From an uncultured Caulobacterales bacterium (GTDB lineage: Bacteria > Pseudomonadota > Alphaproteobacteria > Caulobacterales > Maricaulaceae), in the NCBI GenBank assembly GCA_938003545.1, contig CALKXY010000014.1, positions 124,001-188,000 of the forward strand: a stretch of DNA of 64,000 nt. The letters are read 5' to 3'. The notes beneath the pieces are model-generated. The model was not told the DNA's origin and ran no database searches. It saw nothing but the letters and a program-made list of their open reading frames with translations. Position 1 is the first letter of the stretch; every line of letters begins with the position of its first letter. Positions 16,312 to 23,800 of the stretch are shown here, piece by piece. A program made the translations under genes and the position numbers.

Positions 16312-17226
16312 TTGGCCATTCGACTTCCAACATCAGACGTTCCAACAGCCATTCAAACCATGCGTGGTTTAATAGAAAGCCGCCTGTCTGACGTTGTGCC
16401 ATCGGAAACAACTTGGCCCGCCAGATTGCATGAAGCGCAAAGACATGCGCTCCTGTCGCCAGGAAAGCGGTTTCGTCCTTTATTATGCGTCTTCATCGCA
16501 CAAGGCGGAGGTATACAAGGCGGAGCGGATCTCGACGCAGCCATAACAACGGGATGTGTGGCTGAAATGGTCCATGCGGCCTCGCTGATTTTGGACGACC
16601 TGCCCTGTATGGATGACGCAGATTTGCGCCGCAATCAACCTACTACTCATATTGCATTTGATGAAAGCACCGCGATTTTATCGGCAACCGCCTTACTTAA
16701 CCGCGCATTTGGTGTTTTGGCTAGATTAGATCAGGTGTCATCCGACCGGCGTGTCGAGATGATTGACCTATTATCTTACGCCGTAGGTTCCAAGGGCTTG
16801 ATAGCGGGTCAAATGGCAGACTTGGCGAATACGGATCAAGGCGCAACGATCGCCGAAATTGAGAGATTAAATACGTTAAAAACCGGTGCTCTGTTCGATT
16901 TCAGTGTTGAATCAGCTGCAATATTATCTGGCATGCATGCGTCGCAACGGGCGGCCCTAAAAGACTTTTCATACCATCTTGGTCTTGCTTTCCAACTCCT
17001 CGATGACGTCAAAGACGCCGTAATGAGCAATGCAGAGGCTGAAAAATCAGTAAACCGCGACATCGGGAAGGCAACAATTTTAGCCATTGCAGGGTCAGAT
17101 GCGTCCAAGACCAAACTCAAGGCTTATCTTGATAGCGCCACAGCAGCTCTACGCCGCGCAGAATTGTCTAATATGGACATGCTTTCCGCTATATTGGATC
17201 ACCAGTTTGCCTTTCTCCGCACCTAA
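16312..17226 (+). CDS. crtE: Polyprenyl diphosphate synthase, probable geranylgeranyl diphosphate synthase
   Basis: This trans-isoprenyl diphosphate synthase elongates prenyl diphosphates with IPP. It has both Asp-rich motifs: LILDDLPCMDDAD (first, in the longer form seen in bacterial FPP and GGPP synthases) and LLDDVKDA (second), plus GKRFRP for IPP binding. Length is 304 residues. The start is TTG, with AGGA 7 nt upstream; no ATG is better placed. Motifs alone do not separate farnesyl from geranylgeranyl products. Placement at the head of an operon with crtW and crtZ favours GGPP for carotenoids, but an IspA role for general isoprenoids is possible. The ABC ATPase gene overlaps its end. Confidence 0.88.
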   Translation: MAIRLPTSDVPTAIQTMRGLIESRLSDVVPSETTWPARLHEAQRHALLSPGKRFRPLLCVFIAQGGGIQGGADLDAAITTGCVAEMVHAASLILDDLPCMDDADLRRNQPTTHIAFDESTAILSATALLNRAFGVLARLDQVSSDRRVEMIDLLSYAVGSKGLIAGQMADLANTDQGATIAEIERLNTLKTGALFDFSVESAAILSGMHASQRAALKDFSYHLGLAFQLLDDVKDAVMSNAEAEKSVNRDIGKATILAIAGSDASKTKLKAYLDSATAALRRAELSNMDMLSAILDHQFAFLRT

Positions 17227-18166
17227 CATCCAACCACAAGATTTAGTTCTGAGTGCAAAAAATGTGTCCGTTACATACGGAAAACATAAAGCTCTTGATA
17301 ATCTCAGCCTAGACATCTGCAAAGGCGAACTTATTGGCGTAATTGGTCCGAACGGTGCAGGAAAAACTAGTTTTATCAAAGCATTATGTGGTCGAATACA
17401 TGTCGTTGGTGATCTAAAAATTGCTGAAACGCCATTACGTCGTGGCACAGACCGCCGGCAACATATTGCTCTCGTCCCGCAGGACATTGGACTATATCCC
17501 CATCTCACAGCCAAAGAGAATTTGAACGTCATTGGACGACTTCTGGGTCTAAAAGACAAACATGTCGTTGCCCAAGCTCTGGACTCAGTTGAAATGACAC
17601 AACATGCCAAAACACGCGTATCGGACATGTCCGGCGGCATGAAACGCCGAATAAATGTCGCCGCGGCGATGCTAACGGGACCAAAACTTGTTATTTTTGA
17701 CGAGCCTACAGCAGGCGTTGACGCCCCTGCACGCGACACAGTTCATCGCCTTGCCAGAGCATTGGCCGACCAAGGTAAGGCCGTGATCCTTATTACGCAT
17801 GAATTGGAACAAGCTGAGGCCCTGTGTGATAAAGTGCTCGTGCTTTGCCAAGGGAAACGCTTGGCATTTGAAGCACCAGCAAGACTTTTAGAGCGCAGCT
17901 TTCAGGGGCAACGTGAAGTTATGGTTCGTTACGCCTCTGCTCCAAATCCTGATGTCATGACATCCATGTCGCCATTCGCCTTTAAACAAGGCGAACTACC
18001 TACAATTTGGGTAGCCATGACAAATGCGAATGAAGTCAGTTTTGTATCTGCATTCCTAACGGCTCTACAGGGCGAAAACGACCTTGTCCGAGAGATCAGT
18101 GTCCGCCGCCCAGGTTTAACCGCTCTAATGCACCGTATTGAAAAAACTGGAAAACTTGCGGCATGA
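17207..18166 (+). CDS. ABC transporter ATP-binding protein
   Basis: A cytoplasmic ATPase of the ABC-2/CcmA type that should power the permease encoded next. Walker A is GPNGAGKTS, the signature is MSGGMKRR, Walker B is KLVIFDEPTAG and the switch His is in ILITHE. The ORF is open from 17087, but that part lies inside crtE; I choose TTG 17207, which overlaps crtE by 20 nt and leaves a normal N-terminus before AKNVSVTYGKHKALD, giving 319 residues. A C-terminal extension of about 85 residues follows the nucleotide-binding domain. The end overlaps the permease by ATGA. Substrate is unknown; the position between carotenoid genes suggests a link to pigment or its derivatives. Confidence 0.88.
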   Translation: MPFSAPNIQPQDLVLSAKNVSVTYGKHKALDNLSLDICKGELIGVIGPNGAGKTSFIKALCGRIHVVGDLKIAETPLRRGTDRRQHIALVPQDIGLYPHLTAKENLNVIGRLLGLKDKHVVAQALDSVEMTQHAKTRVSDMSGGMKRRINVAAAMLTGPKLVIFDEPTAGVDAPARDTVHRLARALADQGKAVILITHELEQAEALCDKVLVLCQGKRLAFEAPARLLERSFQGQREVMVRYASAPNPDVMTSMSPFAFKQGELPTIWVAMTNANEVSFVSAFLTALQGENDLVREISVRRPGLTALMHRIEKTGKLAA

Positions 18167-19257
18167 TCATTGCTGTATTCAGAATTATGTGGCTTCGCCT
18201 TTGGCGCGACAAAGGCGCTTTGGTTCTAGCCTTTGTCCTCCCCGGGTTTATTTTTGCCGTATTCGCAGCTATCTTTTCAAATGCATCAGGCGGCAATCTC
18301 GACCTTAGAGTCGCCGTGGCAAATACATCCACAGCTCCAACCGCTGTCGCATTCACGGACCAATTAACCGAGAGCGACATCATATCCGTTAGCTTTGATA
18401 CGGCCTGGACAAAGGCTGACGTGGTCGACCGTATACGCTTAGGACAAGAAGACGTGGGTGTGGTTTTAATCGGCGACCTCGTGAACCCATCGACCCCTGC
18501 CATACATATCATTCAAGACCCAAGTCGAAACGTTGCCGCAACAGTTCTAAAAGGTCAGCTACGTCAAATGTTAGCGAGTAATTCTGGCCTCGAAAGTACA
18601 GCCCTTTTTGAAACGATATCAGCCCTTGGTCCTGAGGACACACAGACTGTGGAGGACCCATCCGTCACCTATTACATCGGCGCAACAGCTATTCTCTTTC
18701 TGCTGTTTTCTGCGATGCAGGGGGCAGCCATCTCCATCGATGAACGCCGAAGTGGAATTAGTGACCGCCTGATGGTTGGGCCTATGGGAGCTCTCGGTAT
18801 CTTATCTGGTAAGTTTGTCTTCTTGGCCTGCATCGGATTTATTCAGGCGGCCATTATTTGCGGAGTAGCCCAAATATTTTTTAAGGTTCCCGTTGCGGAT
18901 CACCTCGGCGCAGTCGCTTTAGCTTGTCTAGGTACAGCAACATTGGCTTCAGGCCTCGCCCTGCTCATCGCATCGCTTTGCAGTACTCAAGCGCAGATGC
19001 ACACAGTCAGCACATTTGCAGTGCTTTTGCTATCCGCAGTCGGAGGATCAATGGTTCCGCGCTTTATGATGCCTGGGTGGTTGCAACAGTTAGGCGTGGC
19101 AACACCAAATTATTGGTCAATCGAAGCCTTCTATGGCATTTTGGCACGGGGACAGTCGATATTTGACCTGATAAGTGTTTGGCTGGTGTTATTTGGCGGC
19201 GGCGCAATTTGCCTCGCTTTGGCAGCTATCATGTCGCATAAATTAATGAGGGTTTAA
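18163..19257 (+). CDS. ABC-2 type transporter permease
   Basis: This 364-residue inner-membrane protein has the ABC-2 plan: a first hydrophobic segment (about 20-40) followed by a large hydrophilic loop of about 130 residues, probably periplasmic, then five hydrophobic segments from about residue 175 to the end. Such permeases usually export lipids, drugs or polysaccharides. The start codon overlaps the ATPase stop by ATGA, so the pair is one transporter. crtW begins on the base after its stop codon, so all three are co-translated. No motif reveals the substrate. Confidence 0.88.
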   Translation: MIIAVFRIMWLRLWRDKGALVLAFVLPGFIFAVFAAIFSNASGGNLDLRVAVANTSTAPTAVAFTDQLTESDIISVSFDTAWTKADVVDRIRLGQEDVGVVLIGDLVNPSTPAIHIIQDPSRNVAATVLKGQLRQMLASNSGLESTALFETISALGPEDTQTVEDPSVTYYIGATAILFLLFSAMQGAAISIDERRSGISDRLMVGPMGALGILSGKFVFLACIGFIQAAIICGVAQIFFKVPVADHLGAVALACLGTATLASGLALLIASLCSTQAQMHTVSTFAVLLLSAVGGSMVPRFMMPGWLQQLGVATPNYWSIEAFYGILARGQSIFDLISVWLVLFGGGAICLALAAIMSHKLMRV

Positions 19258-19983
19258 GTGCAGTCCGTCTCGGTAAAAAAGACGAAAATGAATATGGGTT
19301 TAGTGTATGCTAGCCTAATCGTCGGTGCTTGGCTTATCACTCATATTTATAGCATTTTCTTTCACAATCTGTCTGCCCCATTGTGGCAAACTCTGGGCTT
19401 AATTGCCCTACAATGCTGGCTCTACACAGGTATGTTTATTGTCGCGCATGATACGATGCATGGATCTTTAGTGCCGGGTCGCACCGAGCTAAACGCAAAA
19501 ATTGGAACGACGATCATGTTTGTTTACGCGGGGTTTAACTGGAAGCTAATGCGTGCCGCGCATCACGCACATCATGACCATTCGGGCACTGCCCAAGATC
19601 CAGACTTTAACGGAGAAAACCCGCATGCATTTTGGCCTTGGTACTTCAAATTTTTCCTAACCTATTTCGGAAAACGACAACTTCTTACTCTCGTGGCCTT
19701 CACAGTCGTGTATATCCTATTAGGCGCAGAATATCTGAATACCATTGTGATGTGGGCGGTGCCGGCCATCTTGTCATCCGTTCAACTTTTCTATTTTGGC
19801 ACGTATCTGACACATCGTCATTCAGGTCCTTTTCCCGATCATCACAATGCGCGAACCAATGATTTCAACCGATTAACCTCCCTACTGTCGTGCTTTCACT
19901 TTGGCTACCACCATGAACATCACCTTTTCCCGCATGAGCCGTGGTGGAGATTACCAAGTCGGAAGCGGGAGTCGATCAAATGA
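19258..19983 (+). CDS. crtW: Beta-carotene ketolase
   Basis: CrtW adds 4-keto groups to beta-ionone rings, making canthaxanthin or, with CrtZ, astaxanthin. The 241-residue membrane di-iron protein shows HDTMHG, HHAHHDHSG and the late HHEHHLFPHEPWW histidine clusters, with several hydrophobic segments between. The start is GTG directly after the permease TAA, with GAGG 6 nt upstream. The end overlaps crtZ by ATGA. CrtW separates this from the fatty-acid desaturase superfamily by its HDTMHG and PWWRLP signatures; I am confident of the family. Confidence 0.93.
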   Translation: MQSVSVKKTKMNMGLVYASLIVGAWLITHIYSIFFHNLSAPLWQTLGLIALQCWLYTGMFIVAHDTMHGSLVPGRTELNAKIGTTIMFVYAGFNWKLMRAAHHAHHDHSGTAQDPDFNGENPHAFWPWYFKFFLTYFGKRQLLTLVAFTVVYILLGAEYLNTIVMWAVPAILSSVQLFYFGTYLTHRHSGPFPDHHNARTNDFNRLTSLLSCFHFGYHHEHHLFPHEPWWRLPSRKRESIK

Positions 19984-20483
19984 GTATTCTGATCAATATC
20001 ACGATCATAATCGCCTCCATCATTGGAATGGAAATCTTCGCGTGGGCTATTCATAAATATGTGATGCATGGTCCAGGTTGGGGTTGGCATGAAAGTCACC
20101 ATACGGAGACCGATGGAGTTTTTGAAAAAAACGATCTCTATGCAGTCGTTTTTAGCGTTATAGCGGCAGCTTTTTTTGTTATTGGCTCAATGGATCAAAG
20201 CTGGCTTTGGTATGTTGGACTGGGATTGACAGTATACGGAGTGCTCTATGCCGTCGTCCATGATGGTCTTGTGCATCGTCGTTTACCATTCCCCCGCAAA
20301 GCAAGGGGGCGTTATATGAAGCGTCTTGTCCAAGCTCACCGCTTACATCACGCAGCTCACACAAAACATGGGTGTGTGAGCTTTGGTTTTATTTGGGCCC
20401 AAGATGTTCAAAAACTAAAACGTGAGTTGAAACACAATATGGCCGAGCTAGGTAGATCACAACAAACTGATTCTGCGGAGTAA
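19980..20483 (+). CDS. crtZ: Beta-carotene hydroxylase
   Basis: CrtZ hydroxylates position 3 of the beta-ionone ring, giving zeaxanthin or, after CrtW, astaxanthin. Histidine motifs HKYVMHG, HESHH, HDGLVH and HRLHHA and three to four hydrophobic segments match the family. I use the ATG at 19980, which overlaps the crtW stop as ATGA; the open frame from 19941 is inside crtW. This gives 167 residues. aat follows after 5 nt. Genes for phytoene synthase, desaturase and lycopene cyclase (crtB, crtI, crtY) are not in the window and must lie elsewhere if the pathway is complete. Confidence 0.94.
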   Translation: MSILINITIIIASIIGMEIFAWAIHKYVMHGPGWGWHESHHTETDGVFEKNDLYAVVFSVIAAAFFVIGSMDQSWLWYVGLGLTVYGVLYAVVHDGLVHRRLPFPRKARGRYMKRLVQAHRLHHAAHTKHGCVSFGFIWAQDVQKLKRELKHNMAELGRSQQTDSAE

Positions 20484-20488
20484 GCTAC

Positions 20489-21079
20489 GTGTCGCAACAA
20501 GGCTTTGGGCCTGACGATTTAATAGATTGCTATCGCCGCGGTGTTTTCCCCATGTCGGATAGCCGCGAAGATGACTTCTTCTATTTAGTCGAGCCAAAAC
20601 TGCGTGGCATTTTGCCGTTAGATCAACTTCATGTTTCTAGGTCTATGCAGAAGTTTCGTCGAAAGACGACGTTCACAGTTACCATAAACCAAGACTTTCA
20701 GTCTGTTATCAGAGCCTGCGCTGAAGAGCGGGATGGAACATGGATCAGTTTCGGCATTGAAGGCCTCTATACACTTCTTCACTGGCGCGGCGAAGCACAC
20801 AGTGTCGAAGTTTGGGAAGGCGAAACACTCGTTGGTGGGCTTTACGGCGTCACTCAAGGTGGTGCTTTTTTTGGGGAAAGTATGTTTTCATTAAGGGCAA
20901 ATGTATCAAAACTAGCCCTCATTCATCTCGTGGAACGCCTGAATGCCAAAGGCTTCGTCTTGCTAGACACGCAATTCCTTACGGACCACCTGACCTCTTT
21001 GGGCGCAATAGAAATACCGCAGGCTGAGTATCTCGAAAAATTGAAATATGCTTTAAATATTCAAGCGCGTTTCGATTGA
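20489..21079 (+). CDS. aat: Leucyl/phenylalanyl-tRNA-protein transferase
   Basis: Aat attaches Leu or Phe from aminoacyl-tRNA to N-terminal Lys or Arg of proteins, marking them for ClpAP (N-degron pathway). The 196-residue protein has GVFPMSDSREDDFFYLVEPKLRGILPL, the family's opening, then the EGLYTLLHWRGEAHSVEVWEG and GGLYGVTQGGAFFGESMFS core, and LLDTQFLTDHLTSLGA near the end. The start is GTG 5 nt after the crtZ stop, so it is likely transcribed with the carotenoid operon without being functionally related. Confidence 0.95.
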   Translation: MSQQGFGPDDLIDCYRRGVFPMSDSREDDFFYLVEPKLRGILPLDQLHVSRSMQKFRRKTTFTVTINQDFQSVIRACAEERDGTWISFGIEGLYTLLHWRGEAHSVEVWEGETLVGGLYGVTQGGAFFGESMFSLRANVSKLALIHLVERLNAKGFVLLDTQFLTDHLTSLGAIEIPQAEYLEKLKYALNIQARFD

Positions 21080-21110
21080 CCTATTCAATAAGATTGCACA
21101 AGAAAGTCAT

Positions 21111-22469
21111 ATGAAAATATTACTCCCCCTCGTCCTACCTGTTTCAGCCCTTGCTGCATGCCAAGGCCAAGAGTCTCCCAGCACTGAATCGGATGGCTCA
21201 ACAACGGCTGCATTCCAAAGCACTTACACGCCCCAACCTTCTACGGATGTGTTGCTACGAAACGCAAAAATAATTGATGGCGTTAGCAATGAAATCCGCG
21301 AAGGCGACGTGCTCATCTCTGGCGGAAAGATTGGATTTGTTGGTACAGGGGAAATTCCAGATGGGATCGAAGAAATGGACGTAAAAGGCCGTTTCGTAAC
21401 CCCAGGCATTATCGACATTCATTCCCATCTTGGCAATTACCCCTCACCAGGTGTCAGAGCCCATGGAGATGGGAACGAAGCGACAAGCCCAATCACGTCG
21501 GAAGTTTTCGCAGAACATGGTGTTTGGCCACAAGACCCCGGCTTCGACGAAGCTCTACAAGGCGGTATTACGACCCTTCACATCTTACCTGGGTCAGCCA
21601 ATTTGTTTGGTGGACGAGGTGTAACCTTACGCAATACGTCTTCCCATACGGTTCAAGGTATGAAGTTCCCTAACGCGCCCTACACACTCAAAATGGCCTG
21701 CGGTGAAAACCCAAAGCGTGTTTACGGGAGTAAAGGCGGCCCTGCATCTCGCATGGGTAATGTCGCAGGATATCGCAAAAATTGGATCAAAGCCGCTAGT
21801 TATAAAGCCAAGCGAGATAAAGGCGGCGACTATGATCGTGACCTTCAATTGGAAACGCTTGCAGATGTCCTAGACGGTAAAATTCTGATACAGATGCATT
21901 GTTACCGTGCTGATGAAATGGTGCAAATTCTCGATCTGGCCAAAGAATTTGATTACAAAGTGACGACGTTTCATCACGCTGTGGAAGCCTATAAAATTGG
22001 GCCCGAGCTAGCTGCAAGCGATACATGCGCGGCGATGTGGGCAGATTGGGGTGCCTTTAAAATGGAGAGCTTCGATTACATCAATGAGAACATTCCTTTC
22101 GTTCATGCCGCCGGAGCCTGCGCAATGATCCATTCCGATGATGCAAATAATGTTCAACGGCTCAACCAGGAAGTTGCGAAAGCCTGGTCTGATGGAAACC
22201 GCGCTGGCCTAGATATATCTAAAGCAGAAGCGTGGAAATGGCTCTCGACGAACCCAGCAAAGGCTCTCGGCATTCTGGAAGAAACAGGCACATTAGAGGC
22301 CGGCAAGCGTGCCGATATTATTGTGTGGGACGGTGACCCCTTCTCAACTCTTGGTCGCCCAAGCACAGTCATGCTCGACGGAGCCATCTTGTTTGACAAA
22401 AACACAGGCCTAAAGCCGAAAAGTGATTTTCGTCTTGGCTATGCCGATCTAACGGAGGGTCCGAAATGA
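21111..22469 (+). CDS. Amidohydrolase-family lipoprotein (catalytically intact)
   Basis: A 452-residue metal-dependent hydrolase with a lipoprotein signal peptide: the hydrophobic head ends in LAAC (lipobox, Cys16). The ligands of the amidohydrolase fold are visible: DIHSH in the first strand, IQMHCY and TFHHAVEA for the middle histidines and MIHSDDANN for the late Asp. The end carries LEAGKRADIIVWDGDPF, typical of the imidazolonepropionase/dipeptidase-like branch. The substrate is unknown. It is probably anchored in a membrane facing the periplasm. Its stop overlaps the next gene, a paralogue, by ATGA. Confidence 0.88.
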   Translation: MKILLPLVLPVSALAACQGQESPSTESDGSTTAAFQSTYTPQPSTDVLLRNAKIIDGVSNEIREGDVLISGGKIGFVGTGEIPDGIEEMDVKGRFVTPGIIDIHSHLGNYPSPGVRAHGDGNEATSPITSEVFAEHGVWPQDPGFDEALQGGITTLHILPGSANLFGGRGVTLRNTSSHTVQGMKFPNAPYTLKMACGENPKRVYGSKGGPASRMGNVAGYRKNWIKAASYKAKRDKGGDYDRDLQLETLADVLDGKILIQMHCYRADEMVQILDLAKEFDYKVTTFHHAVEAYKIGPELAASDTCAAMWADWGAFKMESFDYINENIPFVHAAGACAMIHSDDANNVQRLNQEVAKAWSDGNRAGLDISKAEAWKWLSTNPAKALGILEETGTLEAGKRADIIVWDGDPFSTLGRPSTVMLDGAILFDKNTGLKPKSDFRLGYADLTEGPK

Positions 22470-23698
22470 GAACGCTTCTACTCACATCAGCATTGATTTG
22501 CGCAGCCCCTGCGGCATTCGCACAAACATTATTCCTTGATAACGCTACAGTCGTAGACGCGCGCGGCGCTCAGACACAGGCAGATGTTATTGTCACCGAT
22601 GGAGTTATTTCACGACAAGGCACAGACCTGACAGCACCATCGAATGCCGCAACGATAAATAATGCGTGGGTCACGCCTGGCTTGTTCGCACCAATGTCCT
22701 CTCTGGGTCTCACGGATATTGGTTCAAGCGGCCCTGGAAATGATGTCTCATCAGAGGATTCCTCTACAAATGTGGCCGAACACGCAGCTGACAGCTTCAA
22801 CCCACGCTCCGTGCATATTGCGAATATACGTCAAAATGGTGTTACCCATGCTCTCGTCGCACCCCGCAGCAGCGGGAACAGTATATTTGCAGGCACTGGC
22901 GCGATTGTGTCTTTAACGGGCGAGTTCGACTCGGTCTTGAACCCTGAGGCCTTTGTCATGGTTGACCTTGGCGAAACGGGAACAATCCGAGCGGGCGGTT
23001 CCCGCGCGGCGTCTATGGCACAGCTGCGCGCAGCGATTGAAGATGCAGATGGCTTTTTCAAACGCTACGCAAATGCGCCTGACGGCGGCGACGTATTATC
23101 CCGTCAGGATGCTTTAGCGTTTAACCGTGCCACGCGCGGCGATATTCCACTAGTCATACGTGTGAACCGTGCTGCAGACATTATGCGGCTGATTGAGATT
23201 AAAGGAAAAGCTAAATCCTTAGACATGATCATAGTTGGCGCAGCTGAGGCTTGGGACGTCGCAGAAGCCATAGCTGCTGCAGATATCCGAGTTATTGTTG
23301 ATCCATTACACAATCTGCCTGACACCTTTGAAACAGCAGGCGCGCGCCTTGATAACGTTATTTTCCTTGAGAAAGCAGGTGTAGATTTCGCCATATCAAA
23401 CCTTACAGCCCTTGGCGTTACAAAACCTGCGACGCTAAACCAACATGCAGGTAACGCTATTGTAGAAGGTTTGTCGTGGTCAGATGCCTTTACAGCCATT
23501 AGTTCTGTGCCGTCAGCTTGGTTCGGCGTCACGGATAAAACGGTCATTGTTTGGGATGGTGATCCCTTAGAAATAACATCTGCCCCAATATCGATGTCTA
23601 TAAATGGCGAATCGCAATCTATGACATCACGGCAGAAGGCTCTGAGGGACCGATATAACCCCAAAAATACAGATAAAAGACCCTATAAGTATCGGTAA
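22466..23698 (+). CDS. Amidohydrolase-like secreted protein lacking metal ligands
   Basis: A 410-residue paralogue of the preceding amidohydrolase. A signal peptide ends APAAFAQ (about residue 20). It keeps the N-terminal beta-sandwich (FLDNATVVDARGAQTQADVIVTDG) and WVTPGLF, but where the active enzyme has D-x-H-x-H this protein reads APMSSLG, and no middle His pair or late Asp is seen. The usual G-x-L-x-x-G-x-x-A-D segment before VIVWDGDPL is also missing. It is probably a non-catalytic partner of the upstream enzyme, with which it is translationally coupled. A pseudoenzyme role is inference. Confidence 0.85.
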   Translation: MRTLLLTSALICAAPAAFAQTLFLDNATVVDARGAQTQADVIVTDGVISRQGTDLTAPSNAATINNAWVTPGLFAPMSSLGLTDIGSSGPGNDVSSEDSSTNVAEHAADSFNPRSVHIANIRQNGVTHALVAPRSSGNSIFAGTGAIVSLTGEFDSVLNPEAFVMVDLGETGTIRAGGSRAASMAQLRAAIEDADGFFKRYANAPDGGDVLSRQDALAFNRATRGDIPLVIRVNRAADIMRLIEIKGKAKSLDMIIVGAAEAWDVAEAIAAADIRVIVDPLHNLPDTFETAGARLDNVIFLEKAGVDFAISNLTALGVTKPATLNQHAGNAIVEGLSWSDAFTAISSVPSAWFGVTDKTVIVWDGDPLEITSAPISMSINGESQSMTSRQKALRDRYNPKNTDKRPYKYR

Positions 23699-23800
23699 CG
23701 TCACTACGCTTGACCTGCGGGCACTTCGCCCTATGTTGCGGCAAATTCATAAAAGGCCCGCGGACCGTCCGCGCGCCATCGACCGAAAAGCCAATATAGC

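Noticed and set aside
17149-17739. Minus-strand ORF of 196 codons
   Set aside because: Antisense to the ABC ATPase, whose Walker motifs are clear on the plus strand.
23104-23664. Minus-strand ORF of 186 codons
   Set aside because: Antisense to the pseudo-amidohydrolase; no recognised motif.
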